Positions 53,097-61,572 of a DNA stretch of 64,000 nt are shown piece after piece. Location: positions 372,001-436,000 of the forward strand of contig NZ_LT906446.1 in NCBI RefSeq assembly GCF_900187035.1, written 5' to 3'. The notes under the pieces were generated by a model. It saw only the letters and a program-made list of their open reading frames with translations, made no database searches and had not been told where the DNA came from. The stretch comes from Megamonas hypermegale. Lineage in GTDB: Bacteria; Bacillota; Negativicutes; Selenomonadales; Selenomonadaceae. Position numbers and translations under genes: made by a program. Positions within the stretch are counted from its first letter, which is position 1. Every line of letters begins with the position of its first letter.

Positions 53097-53981
53097 ATGA
53101 AAGATCATTTAGTAAAAGCTATTGCTGACGGTGTACGCGTTTATGCAGCCGTTACAACAAATTTGGTAAATGAAGGAATTAGACGTCATGAATGCTACCC
53201 AGTTGCTTCTGCAGCTTTAGGTCGCACTATGACAGGTGCGCTTTTATTAGCGGCTAATCTTAAAAATAAAGAATGTATAACAGTAAAATTTTGCGGTGAT
53301 GGCCCACTTGGTAATGTAGTGGCTGATGCTACACCAGAAGGTTTTGTGCGCGGTTATGTGCAACATCCGCATGTTGATTTGCCATTAAATAGTAAAGGAA
53401 AATTAGATGTTGGTGGCGGTATCGGTGCAGGTATCGTATCTGTAACTCGTTTTACAGGGCTTAAAGACCCAATTACAGGCAGTTGTGAAATCGTAACTGG
53501 TGAAATTGCAGAAGATTTGACTTCTTATTTATACGTATCAGAACAGACTCCATCTAGTGTGGGACTCGGTGTACTCGTTGATACGGATTTAAAAGCGGCT
53601 GCTGCTGGCGGTTTCATCATTCAGCCATTACCTGATGCAAGTGATGAAACGATTACAAAATTGGAAGAAAATCTTAAAAAGATAAAACCAGTATCCACTA
53701 TGGTACATGAAGGATTAGATGCGCGTGGCATTATCGCTAAACTCTTAGATGGATTTGATATAGAATATTTGACAACAACTGATTTAGCGTTTAAATGCCA
53801 ATGCTCTAAACAGCGCATTGAAGATATGCTCATGACACTCAATAAGCACGATTTACAATCTTTAATTGATGATGGTCATGCTGAAGTTTGCTGTCATTTC
53901 TGCGGTGAAAAATATCAATTCACTAAAGAGGAATTAATCGCTTTATTGCATGTTTCAGAAAAGTTAAATTCAAATAAATAA
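53097..53981 (+). CDS. hslO: Redox-regulated chaperone Hsp33
   Basis: A 294-residue Hsp33: the substrate-binding core (KFCGDGPLGNVVADATPEGF) and the C-terminal zinc redox switch FKCQCSKQRI ... CCHFCGEKYQF (CxC and CxxC). Activated by oxidation to hold unfolding proteins. TGGAGG precedes ATG. Returns to the usual AT-rich composition. Confidence 0.95.
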   Translation: MKDHLVKAIADGVRVYAAVTTNLVNEGIRRHECYPVASAALGRTMTGALLLAANLKNKECITVKFCGDGPLGNVVADATPEGFVRGYVQHPHVDLPLNSKGKLDVGGGIGAGIVSVTRFTGLKDPITGSCEIVTGEIAEDLTSYLYVSEQTPSSVGLGVLVDTDLKAAAAGGFIIQPLPDASDETITKLEENLKKIKPVSTMVHEGLDARGIIAKLLDGFDIEYLTTTDLAFKCQCSKQRIEDMLMTLNKHDLQSLIDDGHAEVCCHFCGEKYQFTKEELIALLHVSEKLNSNK

Positions 53982-54064
53982 GAAGAGATTAGATAAGCTA
54001 ATATTGAATGAATAATTTTTATGATATAATTTTGATGTTAGGAAATAAATAAGGAGGAATTTTT

Positions 54065-54442
54065 TTGTTCGAGTTGGTAGTTAACGGAGCTTTTGAAGCA
54101 GCTCATCGTTTAGTGGATTATCCAGGAAAATGCAACAGATTACACGGTCATAGCTGGACTGTAGAAATGTCTGTTATTGGCAATAAACTAGATAAAATAG
54201 GCATGGTAGCAGATTTTAAAACTTTAAAAGCAATGCTCATGGAAGTTTTAGATGATATGGACCATCAATATTTAAATGAATTAGAAGCATTTAAAGAAAT
54301 CAATCCAACAGCAGAAAATTTAGCTCAATATATATACAATACATTGAAACAAAATGAAATTTTCAATGGTACTGTAAAACTCAATTATATTAAAGTTTGG
54401 GAATCACCAAAATCTGCTGTTATTTATAGAGAGGACGTATAA
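54065..54442 (+). CDS. queD: 6-carboxy-5,6,7,8-tetrahydropterin synthase
   Basis: A 125-residue PTPS-fold enzyme of queuosine/preQ0 synthesis. FEAAHRLVDYPGKCNRLHGH contains the catalytic cysteine and zinc histidines; VWESPKSAVIYRE ends it. TTG start at 54065 with AAGGAGG. One base before queE. Confidence 0.94.
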   Translation: MFELVVNGAFEAAHRLVDYPGKCNRLHGHSWTVEMSVIGNKLDKIGMVADFKTLKAMLMEVLDDMDHQYLNELEAFKEINPTAENLAQYIYNTLKQNEIFNGTVKLNYIKVWESPKSAVIYREDV

Positions 54443-54443
54443 A

Positions 54444-55184
54444 GTGCAAGCTGGAGTTTCAGAAATTTTTTCTTCTATTCAAGGAGAGGGAAAATATGTT
54501 GGTTGTCGTCAATTATTTATTCGCTTAATCGGTTGCAATATGAATTGTCCGTATTGTGATACGAATGATGTAGCACATGATAAGACAGTACCTTGCATAT
54601 TAGAAAAAGCAGCTGGCTATCAGGGCGATTTAAAACTCGATAATCCTGTAGATATAGAAGACTTAATGCCTTATATAAATTATCGCTTGCAAAGTCCGCA
54701 TCATTCGATAAGCATAACAGGTGGAGAACCGCTTTTATTCACAGATTTTATACGTGATTTAGCTCAAAAAGTAAAACAATTTAATGTACCATTATTCTTA
54801 GAAACGAATGGTACTTTGCCACAGCAGTTGGAAAAGGTAATAGATATCATAGATATTATTAGTATGGATATGAAATTGCCTAGCGATGTACAAAAAGCGT
54901 ATTGGCAAGAACATGAACAATTCTTGCAAGTGGCTAAACAAAAAGATGTTTATGTAAAAATCGTAGTTTCTGCTGAATCAACAGAAGAAGATTTTGTTAA
55001 AGCATTGGATATAATAAAAAATGTAGATGAAAATATTCTATTAGTTTTACAGCCGATAACTCCGATGGGGGGATTGCATGAAGCGCCTCCACAAAAAATG
55101 CTCGATTGGCAGAGTAAGGCAATGCAGGTATTAAAAAATGTGCGTGTAATACCGCAAACACATAAAATGATGAACCAATTATAA
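54444..55184 (+). CDS. queE: 7-carboxy-7-deazaguanine synthase
   Basis: A 246-residue radical-SAM enzyme: SIQGEGKYVGCRQLFIRLIG then CNMNCPYCDT (CX3CX2C) and SITGGEPLL. Converts the QueD product to CDG. GTG at 54444 with AGAGAGG upstream. queC and queF are not here. Confidence 0.93.
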   Translation: MQAGVSEIFSSIQGEGKYVGCRQLFIRLIGCNMNCPYCDTNDVAHDKTVPCILEKAAGYQGDLKLDNPVDIEDLMPYINYRLQSPHHSISITGGEPLLFTDFIRDLAQKVKQFNVPLFLETNGTLPQQLEKVIDIIDIISMDMKLPSDVQKAYWQEHEQFLQVAKQKDVYVKIVVSAESTEEDFVKALDIIKNVDENILLVLQPITPMGGLHEAPPQKMLDWQSKAMQVLKNVRVIPQTHKMMNQL

Positions 55185-55242
55185 GCTTATGAAGCGATTT
55201 TATAAGTTATAAAATAAAAAATCGTTGCAAGGAAGTGTTTAA

Positions 55243-55986
55243 TTGCGAATTTTATTGGTTAATGATGATGGTATTTTTGCTGAAGGCATAAACATTTTAG
55301 CAAAAGAATTGACAAAAAATCATGAAGTATATATCTGTGCTCCAAAAGGTGAACAAAGTGGCATGTCTCAAGCTTTATCAGTTGGAATACCGCTCAGAGT
55401 AAAAGTAGAGAATTTGCCTATATCTGTAAAAAAAGCTTTTAGTATTGATGGAAGACCAGCAGATTGTACTAAATTAGCGCTGGAAGTATTGTTAAAAGAT
55501 GAACAGATAGACATGGTTATCTCGGGCATAAATAAAGGTGCAAATCTTGGTACAGATGTGCTTTATTCTGGTACAGTAGGCGCAGCACTTGAAGGGTATA
55601 ATCATAAAGTGCGTTCTTTAGCGGTGTCTGTTTCGAGTAAATCAGAAATTTCTTTTGAACAGATAGCTAAAATTGTGGCAAGTAAATTAGATGATTTTTG
55701 TAAAACAGATAATTTATTTATGTATAATATAAATTTTCCTATTGAATTAAATAGTGGTAAAATAGAATTTGTGTTTACAAAACAAGGTTTTCGTCGTTAT
55801 GAAAATGAATTTGATACTGTTGTTTTAGATGATGGCAGTATTGCTTATAAAATGCAAGGTAGAGCAAAAGATATTGGCAATGATGAATTTACAGACATTG
55901 CTACAGTAAATCGAGGCTGTATTTCTGTAACACCATTAACCTTGGAACGTACAGATTTTATAAAGCTAAATAAATTAAACAGTTAA
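55243..55986 (+). CDS. surE: 5'/3'-nucleotidase SurE
   Basis: A 247-residue SurE phosphatase: ILLVNDDGIFAEGI with the metal-binding aspartates, APKGEQSGMSQALSV, SGINKGANLGTDVLYSGTVG. Acts on nucleoside monophosphates and survival under stress. TTG start at 55243 with AAGGAAG. Confidence 0.95.
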   Translation: MRILLVNDDGIFAEGINILAKELTKNHEVYICAPKGEQSGMSQALSVGIPLRVKVENLPISVKKAFSIDGRPADCTKLALEVLLKDEQIDMVISGINKGANLGTDVLYSGTVGAALEGYNHKVRSLAVSVSSKSEISFEQIAKIVASKLDDFCKTDNLFMYNINFPIELNSGKIEFVFTKQGFRRYENEFDTVVLDDGSIAYKMQGRAKDIGNDEFTDIATVNRGCISVTPLTLERTDFIKLNKLNS

Positions 55987-56007
55987 ATAATTTGGAGGTC
56001 TTAGTTG

Positions 56008-57252
56008 ATGAAATCTATAATTAAAGATATTACATTGGCACCATCTGGTCATGACAAAATTGCATGGGTAAAAAACTTTATGCCTGTACTTCGCCATATC
56101 GACGAAGAATATTCCAAAACAAAACCATTTTCAGGTAAACGCATGGTTATGACTATGCATCTTGAAGCAAAAACAGCTTATTTGGCATTAGTATTAAAAA
56201 ATGCTGGCGCAGAAGTAATTGCAACAGGCAGTAATCCTCTTTCTACACAAGATGATGTAGTAGCAGCTTTAGTAGAAGATGGTATCACTGTATTTGCAAA
56301 ATACGATTGCACACCAGAAGAATATGATGCTTATATTGATATGGCACTTGCTACAAAACCAGATATGATTATGGATGATGGCGGTGATTTAGTATATCGT
56401 ATTCACAACCAACACCCAGAACTCATTCCTAATATCATCGGTGGTAGTGAAGAAACAACAACTGGTGTTATTCGCGATAAAGCACTCGCTAATGAAGGAA
56501 AATTAAAATTCCCAATGCTCGCAGCAAACGATGCTTATTGCAAATATTTATTTGATAATAGATACGGTACTGGTCAATCCACTTGGGATGGTATCATGCG
56601 CACGACTAACCTCGTTGTTGCTGGTAAAACAGTAGTAATCGCAGGTTATGGCTGGTGCGGTAAAGGTGGCGCTATGCGTGCTAAAGGTCTTGGTGCAAAC
56701 GTAGTAATCACTGAAGTAGACCCAATCAAAGCTATTGAAGCTGTATTTGATGGTTTCCGCGTAATGCCAATGAATGAAGCTGCTAAAATCGGTGATATCT
56801 TCCTCACTTTAACTGGTGATGTAAATGTTATCGATGGTGAAGACTTCGCTGTAATGAAAGACGGCGCAGTTTTAGCTAACTCCGGTCATTTTGATGTAGA
56901 AATTAACAAAAATGATTTACTTGCTTCTTCCGTATCTCATCGTGTTGTTCGTAAAAACATTGAAGAATACGTACAAAAAGACGGCCGTAAATTATATCTC
57001 TTAGCTGAAGGTAGACTTGTAAACCTCGCAGCAGGTGATGGACATCCAGCTGAAATCATGGATTTATCCTTCGCTGTACAATTCTTCTCTGCACTCCATG
57101 TTGTAAATCATCATGAAGAACTTGAAAATAAAGTTTACGTTATGCCAGAAGAAATCAATACAGAAATCGCTAAAATTAAATTGAAAGCTTTAGGCGTTTC
57201 CATTGATGAACTCACTAAAGAACAATATGATTATTTAAATAAAGCTAACTAA
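56008..57252 (+). CDS. ahcY: Adenosylhomocysteinase
   Basis: A 414-residue NAD-dependent enzyme that splits S-adenosylhomocysteine into adenosine and homocysteine. MHLEAKTAYLALVLKNAGAE, MDDGGDLVYRIH, EETTTGVIRD, and NAD motif GYGWCGKGGAMRAKGLG. ATG at 56008 after GGAGGT. Only the short bacterial/archaeal form without the long insertion. Confidence 0.95.
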   Translation: MKSIIKDITLAPSGHDKIAWVKNFMPVLRHIDEEYSKTKPFSGKRMVMTMHLEAKTAYLALVLKNAGAEVIATGSNPLSTQDDVVAALVEDGITVFAKYDCTPEEYDAYIDMALATKPDMIMDDGGDLVYRIHNQHPELIPNIIGGSEETTTGVIRDKALANEGKLKFPMLAANDAYCKYLFDNRYGTGQSTWDGIMRTTNLVVAGKTVVIAGYGWCGKGGAMRAKGLGANVVITEVDPIKAIEAVFDGFRVMPMNEAAKIGDIFLTLTGDVNVIDGEDFAVMKDGAVLANSGHFDVEINKNDLLASSVSHRVVRKNIEEYVQKDGRKLYLLAEGRLVNLAAGDGHPAEIMDLSFAVQFFSALHVVNHHEELENKVYVMPEEINTEIAKIKLKALGVSIDELTKEQYDYLNKAN

Positions 57253-57270
57253 AAATAAATTTAGAAATGC

Positions 57271-57328
57271 AAGCTTTAGCGCAATATAAGAAAGTTTTTC
57301 TATGTATTGCGCTAGGCGCTTTTTTTTA
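57271..57328 (+). terminator. Intrinsic terminator after ahcY
   Basis: TAGCGCAATA (57277-57286) / TATTGCGCTA (57305-57314), extended by AAGC/GCTT, then T8. Confidence 0.8.
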
Positions 57329-57375
57329 GATTAAATTCTTAAGTAATATATAAATTATTTTTATGAGGAACGATA

Positions 57376-58653
57376 ATGAATATTTTAATTAAAGATGCAA
57401 AGGTAATTTTACCAGAAGGCATTGTAAAAGAAGCAAATATTGCTATTAAAGATAATATGATTGTAGCTGTTGGCGAAGTTCCAGAAGGTTTTGTCGCTGA
57501 TAAAATTATAAATGGTAAAGATAAATTAGCAACAGCAGGTTTTGTCAATGCACATACACATGTTTCCATGACACTTTTGCGCAGTTATGCAGATGATATG
57601 CAACTCATGGATTGGTTGGAAAATAAAATTTGGCCGATTGAAGCTAAGATGAAAAAAGAAGACATCTACTGGGGCGCAATGCTTGGTATCGCTGAAATGC
57701 TTAAAGGTGGTACTACAACATTTGCTGATATGTATGGTGATATGGAACAAGTAGCACAAGCTTGTATCGATACAGATATCAGAGCTGTGCTTTCTCGTGG
57801 CATGATTGGTGCTGCACCAAATGGCATGCAGGCACTTGAAGAAAATAAGGAATTATTCCGTGATTTCAACAATGCTAATAACGGCAAAATCACAGTAATG
57901 TTTGGTCCTCATGCACCGTATACTTGCCCACCAGATTTCTTGCGCAAAGTCGTAGCTGTCAGCGAAGAATACAATGCGGAAATTCACATTCATTTAGCTG
58001 AAACAAAAGGCGAAGTAGAAAATTGCTTAAAAGATTACGGCAAGACACCGATTGCTTTAATGGAAGAAGTTGGCATTTTAAGCCGTGGCGTATTAGCAGC
58101 TCATTGTGTTTATTTAACTGATGAAGATATCGCACTTATGAAAAAATACAATGTACGTGTAGCACACAATCCAGGAAGCAATATGAAACTTGCTAGCGGT
58201 GTAGCTCCAGTACCAAAACTTTTAAAAGCAGGCGTTTGCGTAGGTTTAGGCACAGATGGTGCTTCTAGCAATAACAACCTTGATATGCTTGAAGAAATCA
58301 ATTTAGCTACACTCTTACACAAAGTACACAATTTAGACCCACTTGCTGTACCAGCATTTAAAGGCGTACAGATGGGTACAGAATACGGTGCTAAAGCTGT
58401 TGGCTTAAAAGATGTAGGTTTAATTAAAGAAGGATATAAAGCAGATGTTGTATTGTTCGATTTAAATGAACCACAGTGTTATCCACGCCATGATTTGATT
58501 TCACTTTTAGCTTATAGCATGAATTCTTCTATGGTAAATACTGTACTCGTTGATGGTAAAGTTGTATTGGAAAATAAACAATTCACAACAATTGATGAAG
58601 AAAAAATCAAATATGAAGCAAATCGTTGCACAATGAATTTGTTAAATAGATAA
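57376..58653 (+). CDS. mtaD: 5-methylthioadenosine/S-adenosylhomocysteine deaminase
   Basis: A 425-residue amidohydrolase: NAHTHVSMTLLRSYADDMQL with the zinc HxH, GPHAPYTC, IHIHLAETKGEVE, VAHNPGSNMKLASGVAPV, GLGTDGASSNNNLDM. Deaminates SAH, MTA and related adenosyl compounds. With ahcY it gives two outlets for SAH. ATG at 57376 with TGAGGAA. Confidence 0.93.
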   Translation: MNILIKDAKVILPEGIVKEANIAIKDNMIVAVGEVPEGFVADKIINGKDKLATAGFVNAHTHVSMTLLRSYADDMQLMDWLENKIWPIEAKMKKEDIYWGAMLGIAEMLKGGTTTFADMYGDMEQVAQACIDTDIRAVLSRGMIGAAPNGMQALEENKELFRDFNNANNGKITVMFGPHAPYTCPPDFLRKVVAVSEEYNAEIHIHLAETKGEVENCLKDYGKTPIALMEEVGILSRGVLAAHCVYLTDEDIALMKKYNVRVAHNPGSNMKLASGVAPVPKLLKAGVCVGLGTDGASSNNNLDMLEEINLATLLHKVHNLDPLAVPAFKGVQMGTEYGAKAVGLKDVGLIKEGYKADVVLFDLNEPQCYPRHDLISLLAYSMNSSMVNTVLVDGKVVLENKQFTTIDEEKIKYEANRCTMNLLNR

Positions 58654-58656
58654 AAG

Positions 58657-58699
58657 AAAACCTTCGATAATCGGCAAATTAATTATCGAAGGTTTTTTA
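58657..58699. terminator. Bidirectional terminator, mtaD / CMD gene
   Basis: 15-bp perfect stem AAAACCTTCGATAAT (58657-58671) / ATTATCGAAGGTTTT (58682-58696) between convergent genes. Confidence 0.9.
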
Positions 58700-59407
58700 T
58701 TATTTGCGAGCAGTTAAAACTTTATCTAAAATAGGTTGAGCATCAGTTGCTATTTGAGGATTAACTTCTGTACTTAATACATTTACGATATCTTGTAATT
58801 GTGCAGGGGTTAAGCCTACGTTTAGTCCGCAATTTAAATGAGCTTGAAATTGGCTTTGCGTTCCACTCATGCTAGCAAGAGCAGAAATAGTCGCTATTTC
58901 TCTTTGCGTAAAGCTCAATACATCGCGTGCAAATAAATCGCCAAAAAGATGAGTTTTTAAATATTCATCAATAGCTGGAGATAAAGCTGTTAAATCCACT
59001 GGTGCGCCAGAAACTTTTGTTTGGACATCTGTGCCCACTTTTAAGATATCCGTATCAGCTGGAATAGGTGTAGCTTCTTTACCCATGACATCATTTATAC
59101 CATTTGCTTGACGTTCTTCTAAAACTTCATTTACAGCGCTAAGTCCATTTAAAGCGCGAGGAAAACCACAATATGCGTATAAATGAACGATTATTTCTTT
59201 TGTTTCATTGACTGTAAGACCGCTATCTAAGCCTTTATTTACAGCTGTTTTTAAATTGGTAATATCACCTGTTGCCATAAAAGAAGCAATAGGTACAATT
59301 GCTTTTTCTTTTTCGCTCAGTGAACTATCTTTAGCATTTGCAAAAGATACTCCTGTAGTGCCTAATATGAAGCATACCATGGCAAATAAACAAAGTAATT
59401 TTTTCAT
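58700..59407 (-). CDS. Secreted carboxymuconolactone decarboxylase-like protein
   Basis: A 235-residue protein with a signal peptide (MKKLLCLFAMVCFILGTTG, cut after SFA) and two CMD/AhpD-like helical modules (residues ~35-110 and ~145-230; YAYCGFPRALNGLSAVNEVL, and TQREIATISALASMSGTQSQ followed by HLNCGLNVGLTP). The CxxC pair of AhpD is not present; single cysteines remain. ATG 59407 has AAGGAG upstream. Expression is likely governed by the MerR-type promoter just upstream. Confidence 0.85.
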   Translation of the reverse strand: MKKLLCLFAMVCFILGTTGVSFANAKDSSLSEKEKAIVPIASFMATGDITNLKTAVNKGLDSGLTVNETKEIIVHLYAYCGFPRALNGLSAVNEVLEERQANGINDVMGKEATPIPADTDILKVGTDVQTKVSGAPVDLTALSPAIDEYLKTHLFGDLFARDVLSFTQREIATISALASMSGTQSQFQAHLNCGLNVGLTPAQLQDIVNVLSTEVNPQIATDAQPILDKVLTARK

Positions 59408-59447
59408 CGTGAAACACTCCTTTAATGTACTAAAGTTATTTGCTTTT

Positions 59448-59478
59448 ATGCTATCACTTAAAGTCGACTTCAAGTCAA
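59448..59478 (-). promoter_or_regulatory. MerR-type promoter with 19-base spacer and central dyad
   Basis: On the minus strand: -35 TTGACT (59478-59473), 19-base spacer, -10 TAGCAT (59453-59448). Within the spacer is the dyad ACTTGAAGT-CGACTTTAAGT. The overlong spacer with a dyad is the hallmark of MerR-family activators such as NmlR/AdhR that untwist the promoter. No merR gene is adjacent. Confidence 0.7.
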
Positions 59479-59616
59479 GTTTAAATATGGAACAGATGAG
59501 TAAAACAGTATATACTATAATACATAATGCATTTATCAATGAATTTATTGTATTGAAATATTGAATGCAATAAACAGATTAATGTGCAAATAATTTTGAG
59601 AGAAGGTTTGTTTTGT

Positions 59617-60408
59617 ATGTTTAACGATTTAAAATTAGGCATCATCGGTTTTGGCAATATGGGCAGTGCTATTGCAACTGGTTTAATTCGCCAAGGAGCA
59701 CTTAGCGGTAATCAAATTTATGCTTGTGCTAAAAATTGGGATAAACTTTGCAAAAACACTCAAAGCAAAGGTATTAATCCTTGCAAAACAGCTAAAGAAG
59801 TTGTAGATAATGTCGATATGGTCATCATCGCTGTAAAACCGTATATGATTGAAGAAGTCATCACACCGATAAAACAGGAATTACAACAAAAAACAGTGAT
59901 TTCCATAGCGGCAAATTTCCCATTTGCTAAATATGAAGAAATTTTATTGCCAGGTACACACCATTTAAGCACAATACCAAATACACCTGTATCAATTGGC
60001 GAAGGTATTTTTATCTGTGAAAATACTAATTCATTGAGCGAAGCAGAATTAAAATTATTCACAGAACTGTTTTCAACTATCTCTGTAGTGCAATTTGTGG
60101 ATACGAAACAACTTTCTATCGGTGGAACAGTTGCTGGCTGTGGCCCTGCCTTTGCTAGTATGTTCATTGAAGCATTGGCTGATGCCGGTGTAATGCATGG
60201 CTTATCCCGTCAAATAGCGTATAGATTGGCAAGTCAAATGGTAGTGGGAACTGGTAAATTGCAATTAGAAACAGGCGCTCATCCTGGTGCTATGAAAGAT
60301 GTTGTATGTTCTCCAGCTGGCACAACTATTGTCGGCGTTGCTACATTAGAACGCAAAGGCTTTAGAAGTGCTGTAATCGATGCCATTGATGCCATTGAAA
60401 GCAAATAA
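59617..60408 (+). CDS. proC: Pyrroline-5-carboxylate reductase
   Basis: A 263-residue NAD(P)H-dependent reductase, last step of proline synthesis: LGIIGFGNMGSAIATGL, VIIAVKPYMIEEV, and CGPAFASMFIEALADAGVMHG. ATG 59617 is preferred (AGAAGG at 59601-59606); a GTG at 59584 has no site. Distant from proBA. Confidence 0.93.
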   Translation: MFNDLKLGIIGFGNMGSAIATGLIRQGALSGNQIYACAKNWDKLCKNTQSKGINPCKTAKEVVDNVDMVIIAVKPYMIEEVITPIKQELQQKTVISIAANFPFAKYEEILLPGTHHLSTIPNTPVSIGEGIFICENTNSLSEAELKLFTELFSTISVVQFVDTKQLSIGGTVAGCGPAFASMFIEALADAGVMHGLSRQIAYRLASQMVVGTGKLQLETGAHPGAMKDVVCSPAGTTIVGVATLERKGFRSAVIDAIDAIESK

Positions 60409-60421
60409 TATATTAGAAAAT

Positions 60422-60533
60422 AAAAAAAGGCTGTCATTTCTGACAGCCCCATTTGAGACGGCGTACTTACTATACGCTTAATGCTATTCATCGCACCTCA
60501 AATGTAAACAGTGTACCGAGTCTTAATACCTGT
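60422..60533 (-). ncRNA. Candidate orphan small RNA downstream of proC
   Basis: Minus strand, about 112 bases. Starts after a good promoter and ends in the hairpin GGCTGTCA-N4-TGACAGCC (60429-60448) with T7. Inside, CATTTGAG pairs with CTCAAAT(G) (60497-60503 with 60451-60457) and encloses GCGTA-N7-TACGC (60461-60477). No ribosome site plus start is evident. It lies antisense-free between proC and the DUF3800 gene. I do not recognise the family. Confidence 0.6.
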
Positions 60534-60539
60534 AATTAA

Positions 60540-60568
60540 ATTATATAAATGCCTTAGGGAAAAGTCAA
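60540..60568 (-). promoter_or_regulatory. Promoter of the orphan small RNA
   Basis: TTGACT (60568-60563), 17-base spacer, TATAAT (60545-60540) on the minus strand. The -35 box overlaps the last codons of the upstream DUF3800 gene. Confidence 0.8.
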
Positions 60569-61246
60569 GCAAAGATGATTGGGTATATCACGCAATGTAT
60601 TTTTTTTATATTTATATGAACAAAAAATACGATTGGCAAGAATATCACAGGCTTGTATCATGTAATTTACTTTTGAATCACAATAAGACAGATGTACATT
60701 TACTTCACTTTTAAATATTGAATTTTGTATTTTACTGTAATTGTAATTAAAAATACCAAATTGCATTTCTTCTTTTAATGCTTCACGTAAACCGTAAATG
60801 CCATCAGTCGTTGCGAATTGTTCATCAATGTAAATATAGATAGAAATATCTTCATAAGGATTTAAAGTATTTGCTTCAATCAATTTGTCAATTTCAGTTT
60901 GAATTGCTATTTTTAAAATATAATCTTTATAGCGACAAATAGAATGAGAAGAATAGAGTATTTTATCATACGTTTTAGAAATATCGACAACTAGGGCAAT
61001 ACTATTTTCTTTGCGCAGTACATTGTATAAAGCACGTTTATATTTTGGTCGCAGATTACAAGCTTTGAGTTCACGCGTGGTTTTTAGTGTTTTTTGAATT
61101 TGTTTTACTAGATTAGTATAGCGAACTCGCGCGCTATCAATGTCTTTGCGCGAAGTAAATACAAAGCCAGCATAGACAAATTTTCCGATATCATTAGAAA
61201 TATGCAGTGTGCCTGAATCATCAAAAAAGAAAAAAAGATTTTGCAT
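60554..61246 (-). CDS. DUF3800 domain protein
   Basis: A 230-residue protein with the DUF3800 hallmarks: FFFFDDSGTLH near the N-terminus, ELKACNLRPKYKRAL, IYIYIDEQ and CDSKVNYMIQACDILANRIF at the end. The DDSG and D-x-AD-like acidic residues suggest an RNase H-like nuclease fold, reported around mobile and defence loci, but the function is unknown. ATG 61246 with AAAGGA upstream. Follows a small membrane protein gene by 15 bases. Confidence 0.85.
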   Translation of the reverse strand: MQNLFFFFDDSGTLHISNDIGKFVYAGFVFTSRKDIDSARVRYTNLVKQIQKTLKTTRELKACNLRPKYKRALYNVLRKENSIALVVDISKTYDKILYSSHSICRYKDYILKIAIQTEIDKLIEANTLNPYEDISIYIYIDEQFATTDGIYGLREALKEEMQFGIFNYNYSKIQNSIFKSEVNVHLSYCDSKVNYMIQACDILANRIFCSYKYKKNTLRDIPNHLCLTFP

Positions 61247-61261
61247 AGTATGCAAGTCCTT

Positions 61262-61426
61262 TTATAGATATTGTTGACGACAAACGCTGATTATAGCGAT
61301 AGCGATAATCCAAAATAAAAATACGAATGAAGCTAGGAAAAATCTTTTTTTTCGCCAAAAGTATTTTCCTGTAAACCAAGCAATCCATGTGATGACAACG
61401 GCTAAAACTAGAAATAGGGTACTCAT
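61262..61426 (-). CDS. Small membrane protein (54 residues), unknown function
   Basis: ATG at 61426 opens a frame to TAA 61262-61264. It encodes two hydrophobic segments (STLFLVLAVVITWIAWF and FFLASFVFLFWIIAIAIISV) joined by a basic turn (GKYFWRKKR), a classic two-helix hairpin. Fifteen bases separate it from the DUF3800 start, so they form one unit. Ribosome site is weak (TGAGTTGAT), hence moderate confidence. Confidence 0.5.
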   Translation of the reverse strand: MSTLFLVLAVVITWIAWFTGKYFWRKKRFFLASFVFLFWIIAIAIISVCRQQYL

Positions 61427-61520
61427 AGAAAATCAACTCATTTCTTAAAAATTCGACGTAATAGATATGATATTATTTCTATCTTATAAAAGAAAAAACC
61501 TGCAAATTGTTATATAAATA

Positions 61521-61560
61521 AAAAAAGCTTATCTGTTTTTAATAGCAGATAAGCTTTTTT
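61521..61560. terminator. Terminator after lrgB
   Basis: 15-bp stem AAAAAAGCTTATCTG / CAGATAAGCTTTTTT (61521-61535, 61546-61560), bidirectional. Confidence 0.88.
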
Positions 61561-61572
61561 ACATTCATTCAT

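Noticed and set aside
61221-61436. 71-residue minus-strand frame overlapping the small membrane protein
   Set aside because: Composition is unlike a protein; the alternate frame 61262-61426 gives two clean membrane helices and sits right before DUF3800.
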